NCBI GenBank assembly: GCA_905221605.1
Contig: CAJNDS010002760.1
Location: forward strand, 225,501 to 289,500
Origin: Symbiodinium natans
Taxonomy: Eukaryota; Sar; Dinophyceae; Suessiales; Symbiodiniaceae
DNA: 64,000 bases
Reading direction: 5' to 3'
In this document: in pieces, positions 42,118-52,134 of the stretch
How the letters are laid out: each line of letters opens with the position of its first letter
Position numbering within the stretch: position 1 is the first letter of the stretch
Made by a program: the position numbers and the translations under genes
The notes under the pieces: model-generated
The model's input: the letters and a program-made list of their open reading frames with translations, nothing else
The model's database searches: none
Told to the model about the DNA's origin: nothing

Positions 42118-42570
42118 GCGAGCTTCGATTCGCTTCGCAGCTCCTTTGAACCCTTCCGCCCGCCTGCGCAAAAACAGCTTGCTGACTTGGCAGAGTCGTT
42201 CCAAGAACTTGCACAGCTTCTGGAGACCCTTGCACTAGCTCGGCTTTGCCTCTCTGTTGCAATTGCTGGCGCTTTCGCTGCTCCTGCTGCCGCGTGCTGC
42301 GACTCGTGTGTTGTGGAGCTGTTGCAGTCTGCTCCCGAGCTGATACTCGGACTGGGTGGAGGTCCCTCTTGCCGGCAAAGCATGGCAGGCTTGTCGCAAA
42401 TCCTAAACCCTACACCCTAAACCCTAAGCCCTAAACCCTAAACCCTAAACCCATCCGCCGGGTGAGGTGACTCACATTACCTTGTTGAGCTGCTGTGCTG
42501 TACCCTTGTTGAGCCTGAGGAGCTTCAAAACGACTGCACATTTGTCGCCTGCCGAGTGTATCCCGACTAG
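42118..42570 (+). CDS. Two C-terminal exons, helical (possibly HEAT/ARM-like)
   Basis: Exon 42118-42388, after ATGGCAG, reads ASFDSLRSSFEPFRPPAQKQ, LADLAESFQELAQLLETLAL and VVELLQSAPELILGLGGGPS. A GC-AG intron of CCCTAAA repeats (42389-42466) follows. Exon 42467-42570 reads DSHYLVELLCCTLVEPEELQ then NDCTFVACRVYPD, stop TAG 42568-42570. Phase agrees (G|GT GAC). The repeated (V/L)VELL motif hints at helical repeats; this is inference. The upstream frame 42050-42238 may be another exon or a shadow. Confidence 0.5.
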
Positions 42571-42910
42571 CCTTCCAGAAGTTTCTGTGTTGGCACGTGA
42601 TGGGCGCCTGTTGCACCACTTCCTGGCAATGATTGCGAGGGAAAGGGGCTTGAATGATTGCGGAATACCGCCATCATGCCCATCACCAGAAACGATTGCA
42701 AGGGCCCACATGGTCTGCATTCCAATGGGGTTCAGCGGCTCAAAGAATGACTGTCATTCGGTTAAAAGGGGCCCAAAGAAAATCATTGCAGTCGGGGCAG
42801 GGGTAAACATTCTGAGTGAAGTTGTTTGGGTCTCATGCTCAAGTGATGCAGTGCCGGTACAGTTGCTCTTCGGCCCTGCCCGCTCATCTTCGCACCGCCC
42901 TCAGGAGTAG
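42571..42910 (+). CDS. Open frame downstream of the helical gene, uncertain
   Basis: Continuous + frame LPEVSVLARDGRLLHHFLAM, IARERGLNDCGIPPSCPSPE, KKIIAVGAGVNILSEVVWVS and so on to TAG 42908-42910. It overlaps the end of the preceding exon in another frame, so it is either a separate gene, alternative 3' coding sequence or a long chance frame. Confidence 0.35.
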
Positions 42911-42929
42911 GGAAGATGTTGCCTCGCTG

Positions 42930-43102
42930 AGTTTCGCAAGGGGCGCACGCGCGCACGCTTGCTTGTGAAAGGCCCAATCAGCGCTGACCTCGTCCAGTCT
43001 GGCGACAAACCGAAGGACAACTTAGAACATCGTCCACGTGTTGGGCAAGCTTTGTGGCACATGCCTTCGTCGTCCAGGTTTGCCTCAGCAGAGCGCTTGT
43101 AG
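42930..43102 (+). CDS. Coding-like block
   Basis: The + frame reads FRKGRTRARLLVKGPISADL then VQSGDKPKDNLEHRPRVGQA and LWHMPSSSRFASAERL with stop TAG 43100-43102. Open - frames overlap (42901-43200), so strand is a preference only. Confidence 0.35.
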
Positions 43103-43397
43103 TTGCTGAGGCTCGTACGCCTGCCCGCCACAGCTTGTCCAAGGCCTGAAGCGTTCTCCCGTTTCTCGTAAACCCAGCTGCTGGCCCTGACTTCATCCAA
43201 GGGCCGGCCCCGGCCCCATTGCCCGTCTCCCTTTGCTTTAGCCCCTCAGCTTTCTCGAAGACCTTCGGTGCACCTTCCCTACATTTCCAGCTCCGCCTCC
43301 TGACCCGCCTGCAAGTTCCCTCCCTAAGCTAACCCTTGAACCCCTAAACCAAACCTTAAACCCCGGAACCCTAAACCCTTAGACCCCTAAACCTTAG

Positions 43398-43891
43398 GAT
43401 CTTTGGGTCGGCAAGGGCGTCAAAGCCAGAAGGCTCAAGGCCAGGCAAGTGCATGCGAGAACGGAGGAAGCGTCGCCCAGTGCGCGCGGCAAGGACGTGC
43501 CATGGGGGCTTACGCAACACGCGGTTACCGGGATGCCAGGTGCCGTTGCAGTCTCGTGGTCAGCCGACAATATTCTTATCCACAAGACAGCCGGCGCACA
43601 GGAAAAAAAGCCTCGGACTGAACTGGGAGTGCCGAGGAGAAGCCGCTCAAGTGCGCTGCCCTCGACCGTCAGCTTTGTGCGCTTGTCTCCATGCCGGCTG
43701 TCCGGCCCCAAACACAAAACCCAAAAACTAGCTAGAGCCATACTTGCGAAGACCTCTGCCAAGCCGGGATGTCGGTACCTCTTTCGGCGGCAACCCAGAA
43801 TCGCTGCTGCTGGTAGGTTTTGGGGGTTTAGGGTTTCGGGTTTAGGGTCTTCAGCTTAGTGTTAAGGTGTCGTTCTTCTGGAGATGTTTAG
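43398..43891 (+). CDS. C-terminal exons of a basic, possibly WD-repeat-like protein
   Basis: Exon 43398-43812, after ACCTTAG, is an uninterrupted 138-codon frame: DLWVGKGVKARRLKARQVHA, GKDVPWGLTQHAVTGMPGAV, AVSWSADNILIHKTAGAQEK, then basic sequence ending RRQPRIAAA. It ends at G|GTAGGT, a canonical donor. A short last exon after CAGCTTAG (43860-43891) reads LRCRSSGDV and stops at TAG 43889-43891 in matching phase. VSWSADNILI resembles a WD40 strand; one motif is weak evidence for that fold. The 47-nt intron contains TTTAGGG units. Confidence 0.5.
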
Positions 43892-44085
43892 AATCCACGG
43901 CAGGCAGTTCTTGACGGTCTTGCCGTGAGCCGATCGTGACTCAGCACAAAGCACATTCTAGTTCAACGGCGTCTCCGCTGCCAAGACGTGCTTAGGCTTT
44001 GGGTTTAGGGTTTAGGGTCTAGGGTTTAGGGTTTAGGGTTTACGGTTTAGGGTTTAGGGCTTTGAGTACCCATAAGGTTGAGCTG

Positions 44086-44538
44086 TCGCAACGAAGACTG
44101 CGCGGAATGCATCCAGCCACGTCTACCGGGGGACGATCACTGCGGTGCAGCCCTGGACCCTAAACCTGAGAGCAGCTATTGGTGGCACCCCCAGCCCCCA
44201 AGCCCCTAAGCCCGAAATCCTAAATACAAGGCCTAAACATCGAAGCCTTGAGCCCTAAGCCAGCTTGCCCCACGGCATCCTGTCTGTGCCGGCCTGCCGG
44301 GAGGCCCCGCATGAAAACGCCTCTGGACTCCCCGCTGATCTCTCAGCTGATCTGTTTAGGGCCTTTAGGGTTTATAAAGGTTTAGGGTTTAGGGTTCAGG
44401 GTTTCGGGGACGAAGTCTGGGGGGTTTCTTCCCTGTGCCTTCAGGTTCGTGGGGATTCGTGCAGAGATGCTTGCGGTGCCAGCTTCGCGATGGCAAGCAC
44501 GATGCAAGGCTCACTTGGGACAATGTACGTGCTCTTAA
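44086..44538 (+). CDS. Three candidate exons, Cys-containing protein
   Basis: About 44086-44160 reads RLSCRNEDCAECIQPRLPGD then DHCGAALDP. About 44263-44353 reads SLPHGILSVPACREAPHENA then SGLPADLSADLFRAF. 44408-44538 reads TKSGGFLPCAFRFVGIRAEM then LAVPASRWQARCKAHLGQCT and stops at TAA 44536-44538. They are separated by degenerate telomeric sequence. Order and strand suggest one gene, but junction phases were not resolved. Confidence 0.4.
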
Positions 44539-44866
44539 GGTTCAGGGTGTAGGGTAGCCCTAAACCCTAAACCCTAAACCCTAAACCCTAAACCCTAAAC
44601 CCTAAACCCTAAACCCCCTTAGGGTAGGGCTTCGAGTTTTTCAAGTTTTCGACAGGCAGGGCTTGTCACGCGCCTGCGAACATGATGGTGCGGACTAGCG
44701 CTTTGCTTCATCGGAGCTCAAGGGGTTAACTTAGGGGCACTGGGGCATAATTCTGAATTTTCGGGTACTATAATTCCCAAGAAAGTTCAGTATAGTTAAA
44801 ATGAAACTTTGAAGACAAAAAACACAGGGAGCATATAGGGGCGAGTGCTACAACCTAGAGGCCATG

Positions 44867-45054
44867 TGGGATTTCAGGACTAGACATCCCGACCTGTAGG
44901 GGCCAGCCGAAGTTTCTTTCTGTGGCCTCAGCGCAGTCTTGCCTGTGTGGCCGTGCTGTGTAGGGCCTGTTCGCTTGTTGCACCTGTGGCCGTTTGAGGC
45001 TTTCTTCGTTTGGAGCTCGTCACATGTGCCTTGCAAGCTCCAGACTCTAAACCC
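44867..45054. CDS. Coding-like block, strand unresolved
   Basis: The + frame (RPCGISGLDIPTCRGQPKFL ... CLCGRAV, TAG, then GLFACCTCGRLRLSSFGARH in the same frame) competes with a stop-free - frame (44848-45057). One of them is probably coding. Confidence 0.3.
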
Positions 45055-45092
45055 CATAAGCTTTAGACTCTAATGCACTTCCTTTACCTTCC

Positions 45093-45188
45093 TAAGACTG
45101 CAATCTCGGCCCTGCACCGGGCGGCCACTGCGGGTGCTGCCTGCTGCCGCCTCCCATGCATGAGTCTCAAAGGCACTCGGGCGGACTA
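45093..45188 (+). CDS. Candidate C-terminal exon
   Basis: After CTTCCTAAG the frame reads AISALHRAATAGAACCRLPC then MSLKGTRAD and stops at TAG 45186-45188. Confidence 0.35.
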
Positions 45189-45252
45189 GCGCTTGTCTCA
45201 TCCAGTGGACCTCGATTTCCCTAAGCCCTAAATCCTAAACCCTAAACCCTAA

Positions 45253-45645
45253 CCGCTTTGCGGGCATTCGGCCCCCCGCTCCTCGGGCGGCGCGCGTGAC
45301 CTTGGCTGATGCTCCGCACTCGCGCAGTTGGCGACTCCCACGCCCGCATGCCCATTCGTTTCGTTTTGTGGCAATCCTGACTTCCGGAACATGTCAGCCT
45401 CCCTAAACCCTAAACCCTAAACCCTAAACCCTAAACCCTAAACCCTTGTGCTTGACAAGGAAGGCCTCACGCCAGCTTTGGGACCTCGCGGCATGCCTCC
45501 CCGATTGCCCGACTGCACCGACGGCGAGGGGACGGAAAAGGGTCGTATCGCCTCCATGGCCCAAAAAGACCCTACAAGTTTGGTCTACACTATTTTGGCG
45601 TGTTTTTTGTCCCAAGTACCTCAATCCTCAGGTCATTGATGTAAT
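45253..45645 (+). CDS. Two exons of an unidentified gene around a telomeric intron
   Basis: Exon 1 (45253 to about 45400) reads RFAGIRPPAPRAARVTLADA then PHSRSWRLPRPHAHSFRFVA and ILTSGTCQ. A CCTAAAC array follows. GCCTC occurs at both edges (45399-45403, 45464-45468). A GC-AG excision gives a second exon reading PHASFGTSRHASPIARLHRR ... KRPYKFGLHYFGVFFVPSTS, stop TAA 45643-45645. A second frame of the same exon (EGLTPALGPRGMPPRLPDCT ... SLVYTILACFLSQVPQSSGH, stop at 45639) is equally protein-like. I could not decide between them. Confidence 0.45.
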
Positions 45646-45691
45646 TCAGTGAAGAGTCTTGTCTGAAGCCCTGAAGCCTTAAAGACCTAGA

Positions 45692-45867
45692 AGCCTACAA
45701 GCCCTCAGCCACAAACCGTGAAACCAACGCACAACCGGGATCTGCACAGCTTGCTTCGCTTTTCCTGCTTTCATCGACCCCATCCACTTGGATCCACTTG
45801 GGGCTGTTGTGTGGTGACCCCGTCGGCGTGTGACCTTTTTTACATGTTGTCTGTTCATATTGCATAG
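45692..45867 (+). CDS. Open frame, uncertain
   Basis: Reads QPQTVKPTHNRDLHSLLRFS then CFHRPHPLGSTWGCCVVTPS and stops at a TAG. It overlaps an 89-codon - frame. It may be a 3' untranslated region. Confidence 0.25.
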
Positions 45868-46130
45868 CTGCCTGCAGTGCTTTTGCGGCTCTAGACTCTG
45901 GAGGGGGCAAGACATCTGGTTGACAGGTATTGCATGCTTGGAAGGCACCTGATAAGATTGCGGAAACTAATCAACTATTTTGTCAGAGCCTCACAGGTGA
46001 GAGAGAGAGAGAGAGAGCTGTAAATATATATCTTTACACATATTATAATATATAATTATATATATATATATATATACATGTATGTACTTCAACCTCTCGA
46101 GCCGACACCGCCGCTTGCGCGTGCAAAGCC

Positions 46131-47039
46131 ATGCTGTCCAACATCCTTCGCAGCACCACGCGCCAGCGCGCCCGGGTGGTCGTCCAGCGGCTGGGGTCCC
46201 AGGCACCCAAGCCGGGGATGTCGCCCGTGGCCATGCCACGGTCCTGCCAGACTTTGGCGATCCCACGGCCCCGGCCGATACTCTGCTGGAGGCGCTCCAT
46301 CTTTGGGGCCTCCTTGCTGATCGCCTCCTGTGGGATGCTTGGTAGGCCCAGTGGTGCCGGGTTCTGGGTTCCCTTATAAAGTAGCCAACCACCCCCCCCC
46401 AAAAAAGAGGTACCCTTAATTATAAGACGGTTACCAAGGATGCTTGCGCAAGCACCCACGGCCTTGTCCCTCGGCCGGGACGCCAAGGCAGCAAAGTGCG
46501 AGGAAAGTCCTGCGCCGATCCCTGAGAAGGTCCAGAAGGAAACCGAGCCAAAGCCCAGCCCCCTTGGCACGATCCTGAAGGCAGGCACTTTAGGGTTTAG
46601 GTGTTAGGGTTTAGGGTTTAGGTTTTAGGGATCCCTCAATCCGATAGTCCATCTCGCAGGGTTGCTCTTGCTTTGCAGGGTTAGGGTTCCGGGTTTAGGC
46701 TTAGGTTCAGGGATACCCTAAGCCCTAGCCCCTAGAGCCTAAACCTTGTAAACACTAGACCCGAAAACAGGGCTTTCGGGTTCAGGGTAGAGGTGAGTCA
46801 ACAGGGCCTCAGGTTGGAATGGCGCGCATGGAGGTTCATAGTACTTCTTAACCCATTATAAACCTATCAAAACCCAATGATAACCCTACTAGGGTACTTA
46901 TGAACCAAGTATACCTTTCCTTATAGCTGCATTTGTAACCCTATTAGGGTAGTTAAGGGGCTTATAAGTGGGTTAAAGGTGCAGTTATAAATGGCCAGTA
47001 AGTACCCAGAACCTGCAAGTTGGGGAAGGACCTGGGTTA
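46131..47039 (+). CDS. 147-aa protein with presequence-like N terminus
   Basis: Exons 46131-46333, 46439-46584, 46629-46679, 46805-46827 and 47019-47039. The start MLSNILRSTTRQRARVVVQR is basic, lacks acidic residues and resembles a mitochondrial targeting sequence. A hydrophobic run follows (SIFGASLLIASCGML), then a charged Pro/Lys/Glu stretch (EESPAPIPEKVQKETEPKPS), IPQSDSPSRRVALALQ and the C terminus LGKDLG, stop TAA 47037-47039. Introns: a family A introner spliced GA-AG with GATG duplication; a 44-nt telomeric GC-AG intron; a GT-AG intron with degenerate telomeric repeat; and a family B element. Four junctions keep one frame. The last is the weakest. Function unknown. Confidence 0.65.
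46334..46438 (+). mobile_element. Family A introner acting as a 105-nt GA-AG intron
   Basis: The element CTTGGTAGGCCC...GGTTACCAAG (46338-46438) is flanked by GATG at 46334-46337 and 46439-46442. Excision of 46334-46438 joins TGT GG to G ATG CTT GCG in frame. Confidence 0.85.
46585..46628 (+). other. 44-nt telomeric intron
   Basis: GCACTTTAGGG, then degenerate TTTAGGG units, ending GGTTTTAG. Excision joins AAG GCA G to GG ATC CCT (LKAG-IPQS). Donor GC, acceptor AG. Very short for a spliceosomal intron. Confidence 0.65.
46827..47018. mobile_element. Introner-like element, family B
   Basis: Left ATGGAGGTTCATAGTACTTC, right AAGTACCCAGAACCTGCAAG, core with several TTATAA / AACCC(A/T)ATTA words; longer than other copies because of internal duplication. 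Confidence 0.7.
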
Positions 47040-47160
47040 AGGGTTCAGGGTTAAGGGTTCAGAGTTTAGGGTTCCGGGTTTAGGATTTAGGGTTCAGGGT
47101 TTTAGGATTTCGGGTGTGGGGTTGAGGGTTTGGGGTTTGGGGTTTAGAGGTTAGGCGACA

Positions 47161-47191
<31 letters not shown>

Positions 47192-47425
47192 ATTCCACGA
47201 TCGCACCCTCGAACGCAACCCATTTGCTTTCCTTTCGGGGGTCGGTTCGCGTAAAGACCCCATGAAAATGAAAAGCAGACTTCCCCTTGAACATTTCTGG
47301 GGCCTGGGGAACGTCTTAGGGTTTAGGGTTTATGGTTCAGGGTTTAGGGTTTAGGGTTTAGGGTTTAGGGTTTAAACCCCTACTCAAGCCCTTCAACCTG
47401 TGCGAACCTGCAGCCCTAAACCCTA

Positions 47426-47525
47426 AGCAAAAGCTTGGAAGAGCGTAAAGCAGCAAAGCAGGTCTCTGCAGCTCTTTTGTGCTGGGGTCTCTTTACCGGG
47501 CTCTGGCCGCTTGGATCAGGTTTTG
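47426..47525 (+). CDS. Candidate exon with hydrophobic segment
   Basis: Reads SKSLEERKAAKQVSAALLCW then GLFTGLWPLGSGFGT, a likely membrane segment after a charged helix. A second frame is also open. Boundaries uncertain. Confidence 0.35.
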
Positions 47526-47656
47526 GGACGTTTTGCGGTTTTGGGGGTTCAGGCTTTTGGTGTTTTAGGGCTTAGGCTTTTGGGTTTTTTGGGCATAGGG
47601 TTTTTGGGTTTTGGGGCTTTGGGGTTAGTAGGGTTTTAGGGCTTTGGGATTTTCAC

Positions 47657-47733
47657 GACTGTTCGCTTGGGAACCCCAAAAAGTGAAAATTGATTCTTCC
47701 TGTTTAAAGGGGGGGGTCTTAAGCAAACAGTAG
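47657..47733. mobile_element. Introner-like element, family F, short copy
   Basis: ACTGTTCGCTTGGGAACCCC at the left and GGTCTTAAGCAAACAGTAG at the right, only 77 bp. Confidence 0.7.
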
Positions 47734-48140
47734 AAACCCAGAACCTGAAACAATAGAACCCTTGAACACCTACAAGCCCTTTACATCTTAAACCGAATAG
47801 AGCGCGAAACGCCATAAAACCCCTAAGCTCCCTTAAAACCCTAAAGCCCCCAAAAGCACTAACAGCCCTAAACACCCGGCTTAAAAGCCTCAAGTCGCCA
47901 AAAACCCTAAACACCCTAAACTAAATCCCTAGAACCCAAAGATTCTTTAAAAGCCATGCTCGACTCTTAAAATTCTCAACCCCATGCCCCAAGCCCAGAC
48001 CCCTGTACCCTCAAACGCGCAACAAAAACCGAAACCTCTAAACCCTAAACCCCTTAAATAGCCCTATAAAAACGTACACCCTAAACACGAAACTCTAAAC
48101 CCTAAACCCCAGAAAGCCCTTAAAAGCCCTGTGAAGCAAG

Positions 48141-48783
48141 GTTTGCCTCGGTGACGCTGCCCGCGGCCCTCGGCTGGGCGGTGGCGACTGGACGGTGGAA
48201 GGCGCTCTCATCGTTTAGGGTTTAGGGTTTAAGTTTAGGGTTTAGGGTTCAGGGTTCAGGGTTCAGGGTTCAGGGTTCAGGGTTCAGGGTTTGGGGCTGT
48301 TTTAGGGGTCTTGTGGCCCTAGACCTTATAAGCCCTTAACCCCGAACCCTAAACCCTGACGGCTTTGCGGTCTTTTGTAGGATTTCATCTCAGGTCGGGT
48401 TTCAGGTGTTTGGAGTTTCGGGTTTGGGTTTCAGGGGTTTTGGGCTTTGGCGGCTTTAGTGCTTTGATTTTTAGGCAGTTTAGGGTTTTGGCCGTGTGAG
48501 GCTTGAAATACCCTATGAAAACCTAGAGACCTTGTCAACCCTACGAACCCCGTAAGCCCGCTTAAGGTGATAGGGTTTAGGGTTAAGGGTTTCCTACCCT
48601 CTACGCCCTAAGAACCCCGACAGCCCTGTACCATACACCCCACATCACCCCAATTAGGGTTTTAGGGTTCAGGGTTTAGAGTTTTGGGTTTGGGGTTTAG
48701 GGTTTCGCCGTTGGAGGTCGTCTCGTCGATCTTCGCAGCCTATTGCCACTGGGCCAATCAAAGTCTCTTGCGGTTGCGGTTGA
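48141..48783 (+). CDS. Three candidate exons
   Basis: 48141-48212, after AAGCAAG, reads VCLGDAARGPRLGGGDWTVE then GALI and ends ATC|GTTTAG, using a telomeric unit as donor. About 48358-48396 reads DGFAVFCRISSQ. 48701-48783 starts at TTTAG|GG and reads FRRWRSSRRSSQPIATGPIK then VSCGCG, stop TGA 48781-48783. Membership of one gene is inferred from order only. Confidence 0.4.
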
Positions 48784-48902
48784 GGGCTTTATAGGGTTTA
48801 GGTTTAGTGCTTTATAGGGTTTAGGCTTCATGCTTTATAGGGTTTAGGCTTCGTGCTTTATAGGGTTTCAGGTTTGGGGGTTTCAAGTTTCGGGTTGCGC
48901 CG

Positions 48903-48979
48903 AAAGGCTCCTATGTAGTACCGTTTTTGGGGTAGTATACTAGAATACCCGATAACTAACCCAAAAAGAACTACATTAG
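48903..48979. mobile_element. Introner-like element, family G
   Basis: CTCCTATGTAGTACCGTTTT at the left and ACCCAAAAAGAACTACATTAG at the right, compact copy. Confidence 0.7.
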
Positions 48980-49046
48980 TAAGGGTTCAGGGTTCAGGGT
49001 TCAGGGTTTAGGGTTCAGGGTTTAGGGTTTAGGGTTTAGGGTTTAG

Positions 49047-49160
49047 GGCGGCCACGTGCTCTCCGTCCTCGAACATGGGCGCCCGAATGCGCCCTAAACC
49101 TACAGGATTATGCTGTACATTCTGTCGCAAGAAAGCAGCTTGGACTTCCTGAGCCCTTGG
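49047..49160 (+). CDS. Exon interrupted by a single telomeric heptamer
   Basis: After TTTAGGG the frame reads GGHVLSVLEHGRPNA, then CCC TAA ACC, then continues in the same frame YRIMLYILSQESSLDFLSPW. The stop lies within a CCCTAAACC insert. Either this is a micro-intron of about 15 nt (GCCCTAAACCTACAG, phase preserved) or the gene is broken here. Confidence 0.4.
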
Positions 49161-49469
49161 ACCCTAAACCCTAAACCTACGTCCTTATAATTTGGCTTAA
49201 AGCCCTGCTCCTCCTACGAGGAAGTAGGTTGTTATAAGGCCCAAGCCTCCAATCCAAGTGGGGACCCATTGTAACCCCAAACGGTATGGACCGTAAGCCC
49301 TGGATTCTAGTCCCACCAGCTTCTTCTTCTGCTGGGATTGACATGTAGGGGCTGCGCATCTCTTAGGGTAGTTTCATGCTCCCCTTGATATGGTCACTTA
49401 CCCTCTTTAAAAGGGTTCTGACGTATGGGCCCTTGGGTTGTATGGAGAATGTGAGGGGGTGTAGAAGGG

Positions 49470-49704
49470 ATCCTCGGCCCGAGACTTTGTTTCGGACTAC
49501 GTGCGCAAGCACAGCCCGGGCCGATTCTCGGGCTTAGGGGCGTCCGGCGATGCCAAAGCCGACGCCCCAGTCTCAGAGCTCGCATCCGTCGCAGCGAGCA
49601 TGAGCCCATCAGGGTGCCCCTCTGACGCCTCGGGCTCAAATCCTCTTGGGGAGTTTAGAGGCTTCGGGGGGTGTGTATGCGTTTGGGTTCCCCTCAGTTT
49701 ATAG
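49470..49704 (+). CDS. Long exon of an unidentified gene
   Basis: A 78-codon + frame: GSSARDFVSDYVRKHSPGRF, SGLGASGDAKADAPVSELAS, VAASMSPSGCPSDASGSNPL, GEFRGFGG, ending at TAG 49702-49704. The last residues repeat a GAGGCTTCGGGG motif seen again at 49704-49715. A following hydrophobic frame (49760-49853) derives from ATC/ATG/ATT repeats and is doubtful. Confidence 0.5.
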
Positions 49705-50115
49705 GCTTCGGGGGGGTGTCAGCGCTGGGGTGTAGGCTGATTGTGATTCTAACAACGAAGATGATCATGATTGTTGCTACCATGATTCTTCCAACTCATA
49801 TTCTTATCATCATCAGTATTGTTACGGTGACGATTATATGTTTGCCCTGCTAATACGAACCTAAGCCCTAAACCCTAAAAAAGAAAACGGTCCCCCGAAC
49901 TACGACGTGGTTCAGTTAGAGTCTATAGGGACATAACGTCCGGTCTATGGTTCCTGCTGTTTAAGATGTAGGGTAGGGTTTATAGGGATTCAGCTTGAAC
50001 GAGATGCCGGTCAGTTACGGTTGGGGTATAGGGTTTAGGGATGTTTAGGGTTTAGGGTTTAGGGTTAGGGTTCAGGTTTAGGGTGTGACCCCTTCTTTTC
50101 ATCTGCAGGCTTCCC

Positions 50116-50205
50116 GCACGTGGTCCATCTTCCAGCCCTGCCGCGCGATGTACGGCACGGCTTTTGGGTTGGCCTCGAGGGCTGGCACCTTGGCCACTAC
50201 CCTTA
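50116..50205 (+). CDS. Internal exon of an unidentified gene
   Basis: After ATCTGCAG the frame reads FPHVVHLPALPRDVRHGFWV then GLEGWHLGHYPYSW and passes into a truncated family H element (TTACTCTTGGTTAGCAGGGA). Clearly coding-like; parent gene unknown. Confidence 0.45.
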
Positions 50206-50361
50206 CTCTTGGTTAGCAGGGAATGAGGGAATGAGGTACCCGCCCTAAGATCTTTTAAGCCATAAGCCCATAGATCTTTTAAGCCTTATAAGCCCGAAGC
50301 CCTATAAGCCCTAAACCCTAAACCCTAAACCCTAAGCCCTAAACCCCAGCCCTAAACCCTA

Positions 50362-50530
50362 CTCGGAGGTTCATGGCACCTCTTCGCCAATCATGACTGT
50401 ACTTATAACCCACTTATAAGCCTCTTAAGTGCCGGCCTTTTTTTTTTTTTTGAGGATCCACTACGGGAACATGAAATAAGGGCCATACTAGGAGTACATT
50501 TAGGGGAACCTCTTAGGGGTACATCCTTAG
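50362..50530. mobile_element. Truncated introners, families B and N
   Basis: CTCGGAGGTTCATGGCACCT starts a family B copy that stops at about 50434 in a T-run. It is followed by GAGGATCC..AGGGCCATACTAGGAG and GGGGAACCTCTTAGGGGTAC, which matches 36525-36600 (family N). Confidence 0.55.
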
Positions 50531-50940
50531 GGTACGGCGCTTGATCCATTGACGTATGTATTGGACCTCTGTGTCCTTTGGGATTGAAGGGTTTAGGCTT
50601 CAGGGCCTCAGGGCCTTAGGGTTTTAGGGTTCAGAGCGCCTCAGGGTTTTGGGGCTGAGGTGTAAGGGCTTAAAGGCCTGTAGGGCTTGAATCTATAGGG
50701 TTTCAATACTTCAAAGGATCAGGGAGCTTTGTGAGTTTTTGTTGGGGGGCTCTGGGGTGGCTCCACGGGTCTGGGGCCTCAGGGCTGCTTGATGTCTTTG
50801 AAGCTTTTGCATACCCTAAACCCTAAACCCTAAACCCTAAACCCTAAACCCTAAACCCTAAACCCTAAACCCTAAACCCTAAACATGCTTAGGGGGTCGC
50901 TCTTCAGCTGCTGCAGCTTTGTGAGCTGAAGGGCTTAGGC

Positions 50941-51040
50941 TCTTGAGCTGGTAAGCCCCCCCTCCCCTCCTCCCCCTCCTCCCCTTCCTCCCCCCCGCCC
51001 CTCCCGAAACCCGAAACCCGAAACCCGAAACCCGAAACCC
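50941..51040. repeat. C-rich tract and CCCGAAA units
   Basis: CCCCTCCT-type tract followed by five CCCGAAA variants of the telomeric unit. Confidence 0.8.
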
Positions 51041-51057
51041 CAAACCGATTCTCTAAG

Positions 51058-51733
51058 CCCTGGGAAGCCCATCACAGCTGAGGTTCCCTGGAGGCATCCA
51101 GGCCCGGAATGTTCAAAGCTTCCGACGGCAGGGTTTAGGGTTTAGGGTTTAGGGTTTAGGGTTCAGGGTTCAGGGTTCAGGGTTCAGGGTTCAGGGTTCA
51201 GGGTTTAGGGTGTCGATGCCTGCTTATTGGGTTTCAGGACCCCCTAGTAAGGGCCTCGGTGTGCCTTAAAGTGGTTTCGGGTTTAGGGTTAGGGCTTGGG
51301 GTTTGGGATAGTGGCTTTCCGTTTGGGCTTTGCCTAGACTAGGCAGGAAGTTTACCTGAATAGTAGCGTACATTTATAGCCTTTGCAAGGCGCTGTGCTC
51401 CTGCAGGTTTTAGAGGGGGGTTTCTGGTTCAGGGTTTAGGGTTCGGGGTTCAGGATTCATGGTTCAGGGTTCAGGGTTTAGGGTTTAGTGTCTTAGGCTG
51501 GCATTTTGCCCAAGGTTTCCAGGCTTCCGGCTTTGGGCATTCGAAGTAGTTTTTTTGTGCTTGAGACCTGTCGGCTTATGAGAGGTTAGGATTTGGAGAT
51601 GGGTTGGTGTTGAGGCGTGGGGGTTGGGGTTTAGGGTTTAGGGTTTAGTAAATACGGTTTAGGGTTTAGGGTTGACAGCTGGATAGCACGAGAGCGTGCC
51701 AACGCATGGCGCTTCTTGAAGCGGAAGTGGTAG
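51058..51733 (+). CDS. Candidate exons including a C terminus
   Basis: About 51058-51132 reads ALGSPSQLRFPGGIQARNVQ then SFRRQG. 51679-51733, after GTTGACAG, reads WIARERANAWRFLKRKW and stops at TAG 51731-51733. The basic, aromatic C terminus is convincing; the link between the two is not shown. Confidence 0.4.
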
Positions 51734-52038
51734 CGCCCAAACGCCAGCGACGTGGTTGAAGGTGAGAACCCTCCGACATCGGAACTGACCCTCAACCTGC
51801 CGGCGCCCCGAAAACTCTTGGGGTAGTTGCATGGTCCCTTAGCATGAGCCCTTAAATTGGGACCCTAAACCCTAACCCTAAACCCTAAGCCCTAAACCCT
51901 AAGCCCTAAAATTGGGACCCTAAACCCTAACCCTAAACCCTAAACCCTAAACCCTAAACCCTAAACCCTAAACCCTAAACCCTAAACCCTAAACCCTAAA
52001 CCCTAAACCCTAAACCCTAAACCCTAAGCTGCCCTTAG

Positions 52039-52134
52039 AAAAGAACCCGCGAGGTGGTGCACAGCCACAGCAGCCCCCGTGAGCCGGAGCCCGAGCCGCC
52101 CGCTGCGGAGCGGAAGAAGCACCTTGGACCCTCA
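52039..52134 (+). CDS. Internal exon, charged and Pro-rich
   Basis: Between a long CCCTAAA array and a TTTAGGG array, after CCCTTAG; reads KRTREVVHSHSSPREPEPEP then PAAERKKHLGPSVG. Possibly an N-terminal region of the acyltransferase gene downstream or of another gene. Confidence 0.45.
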
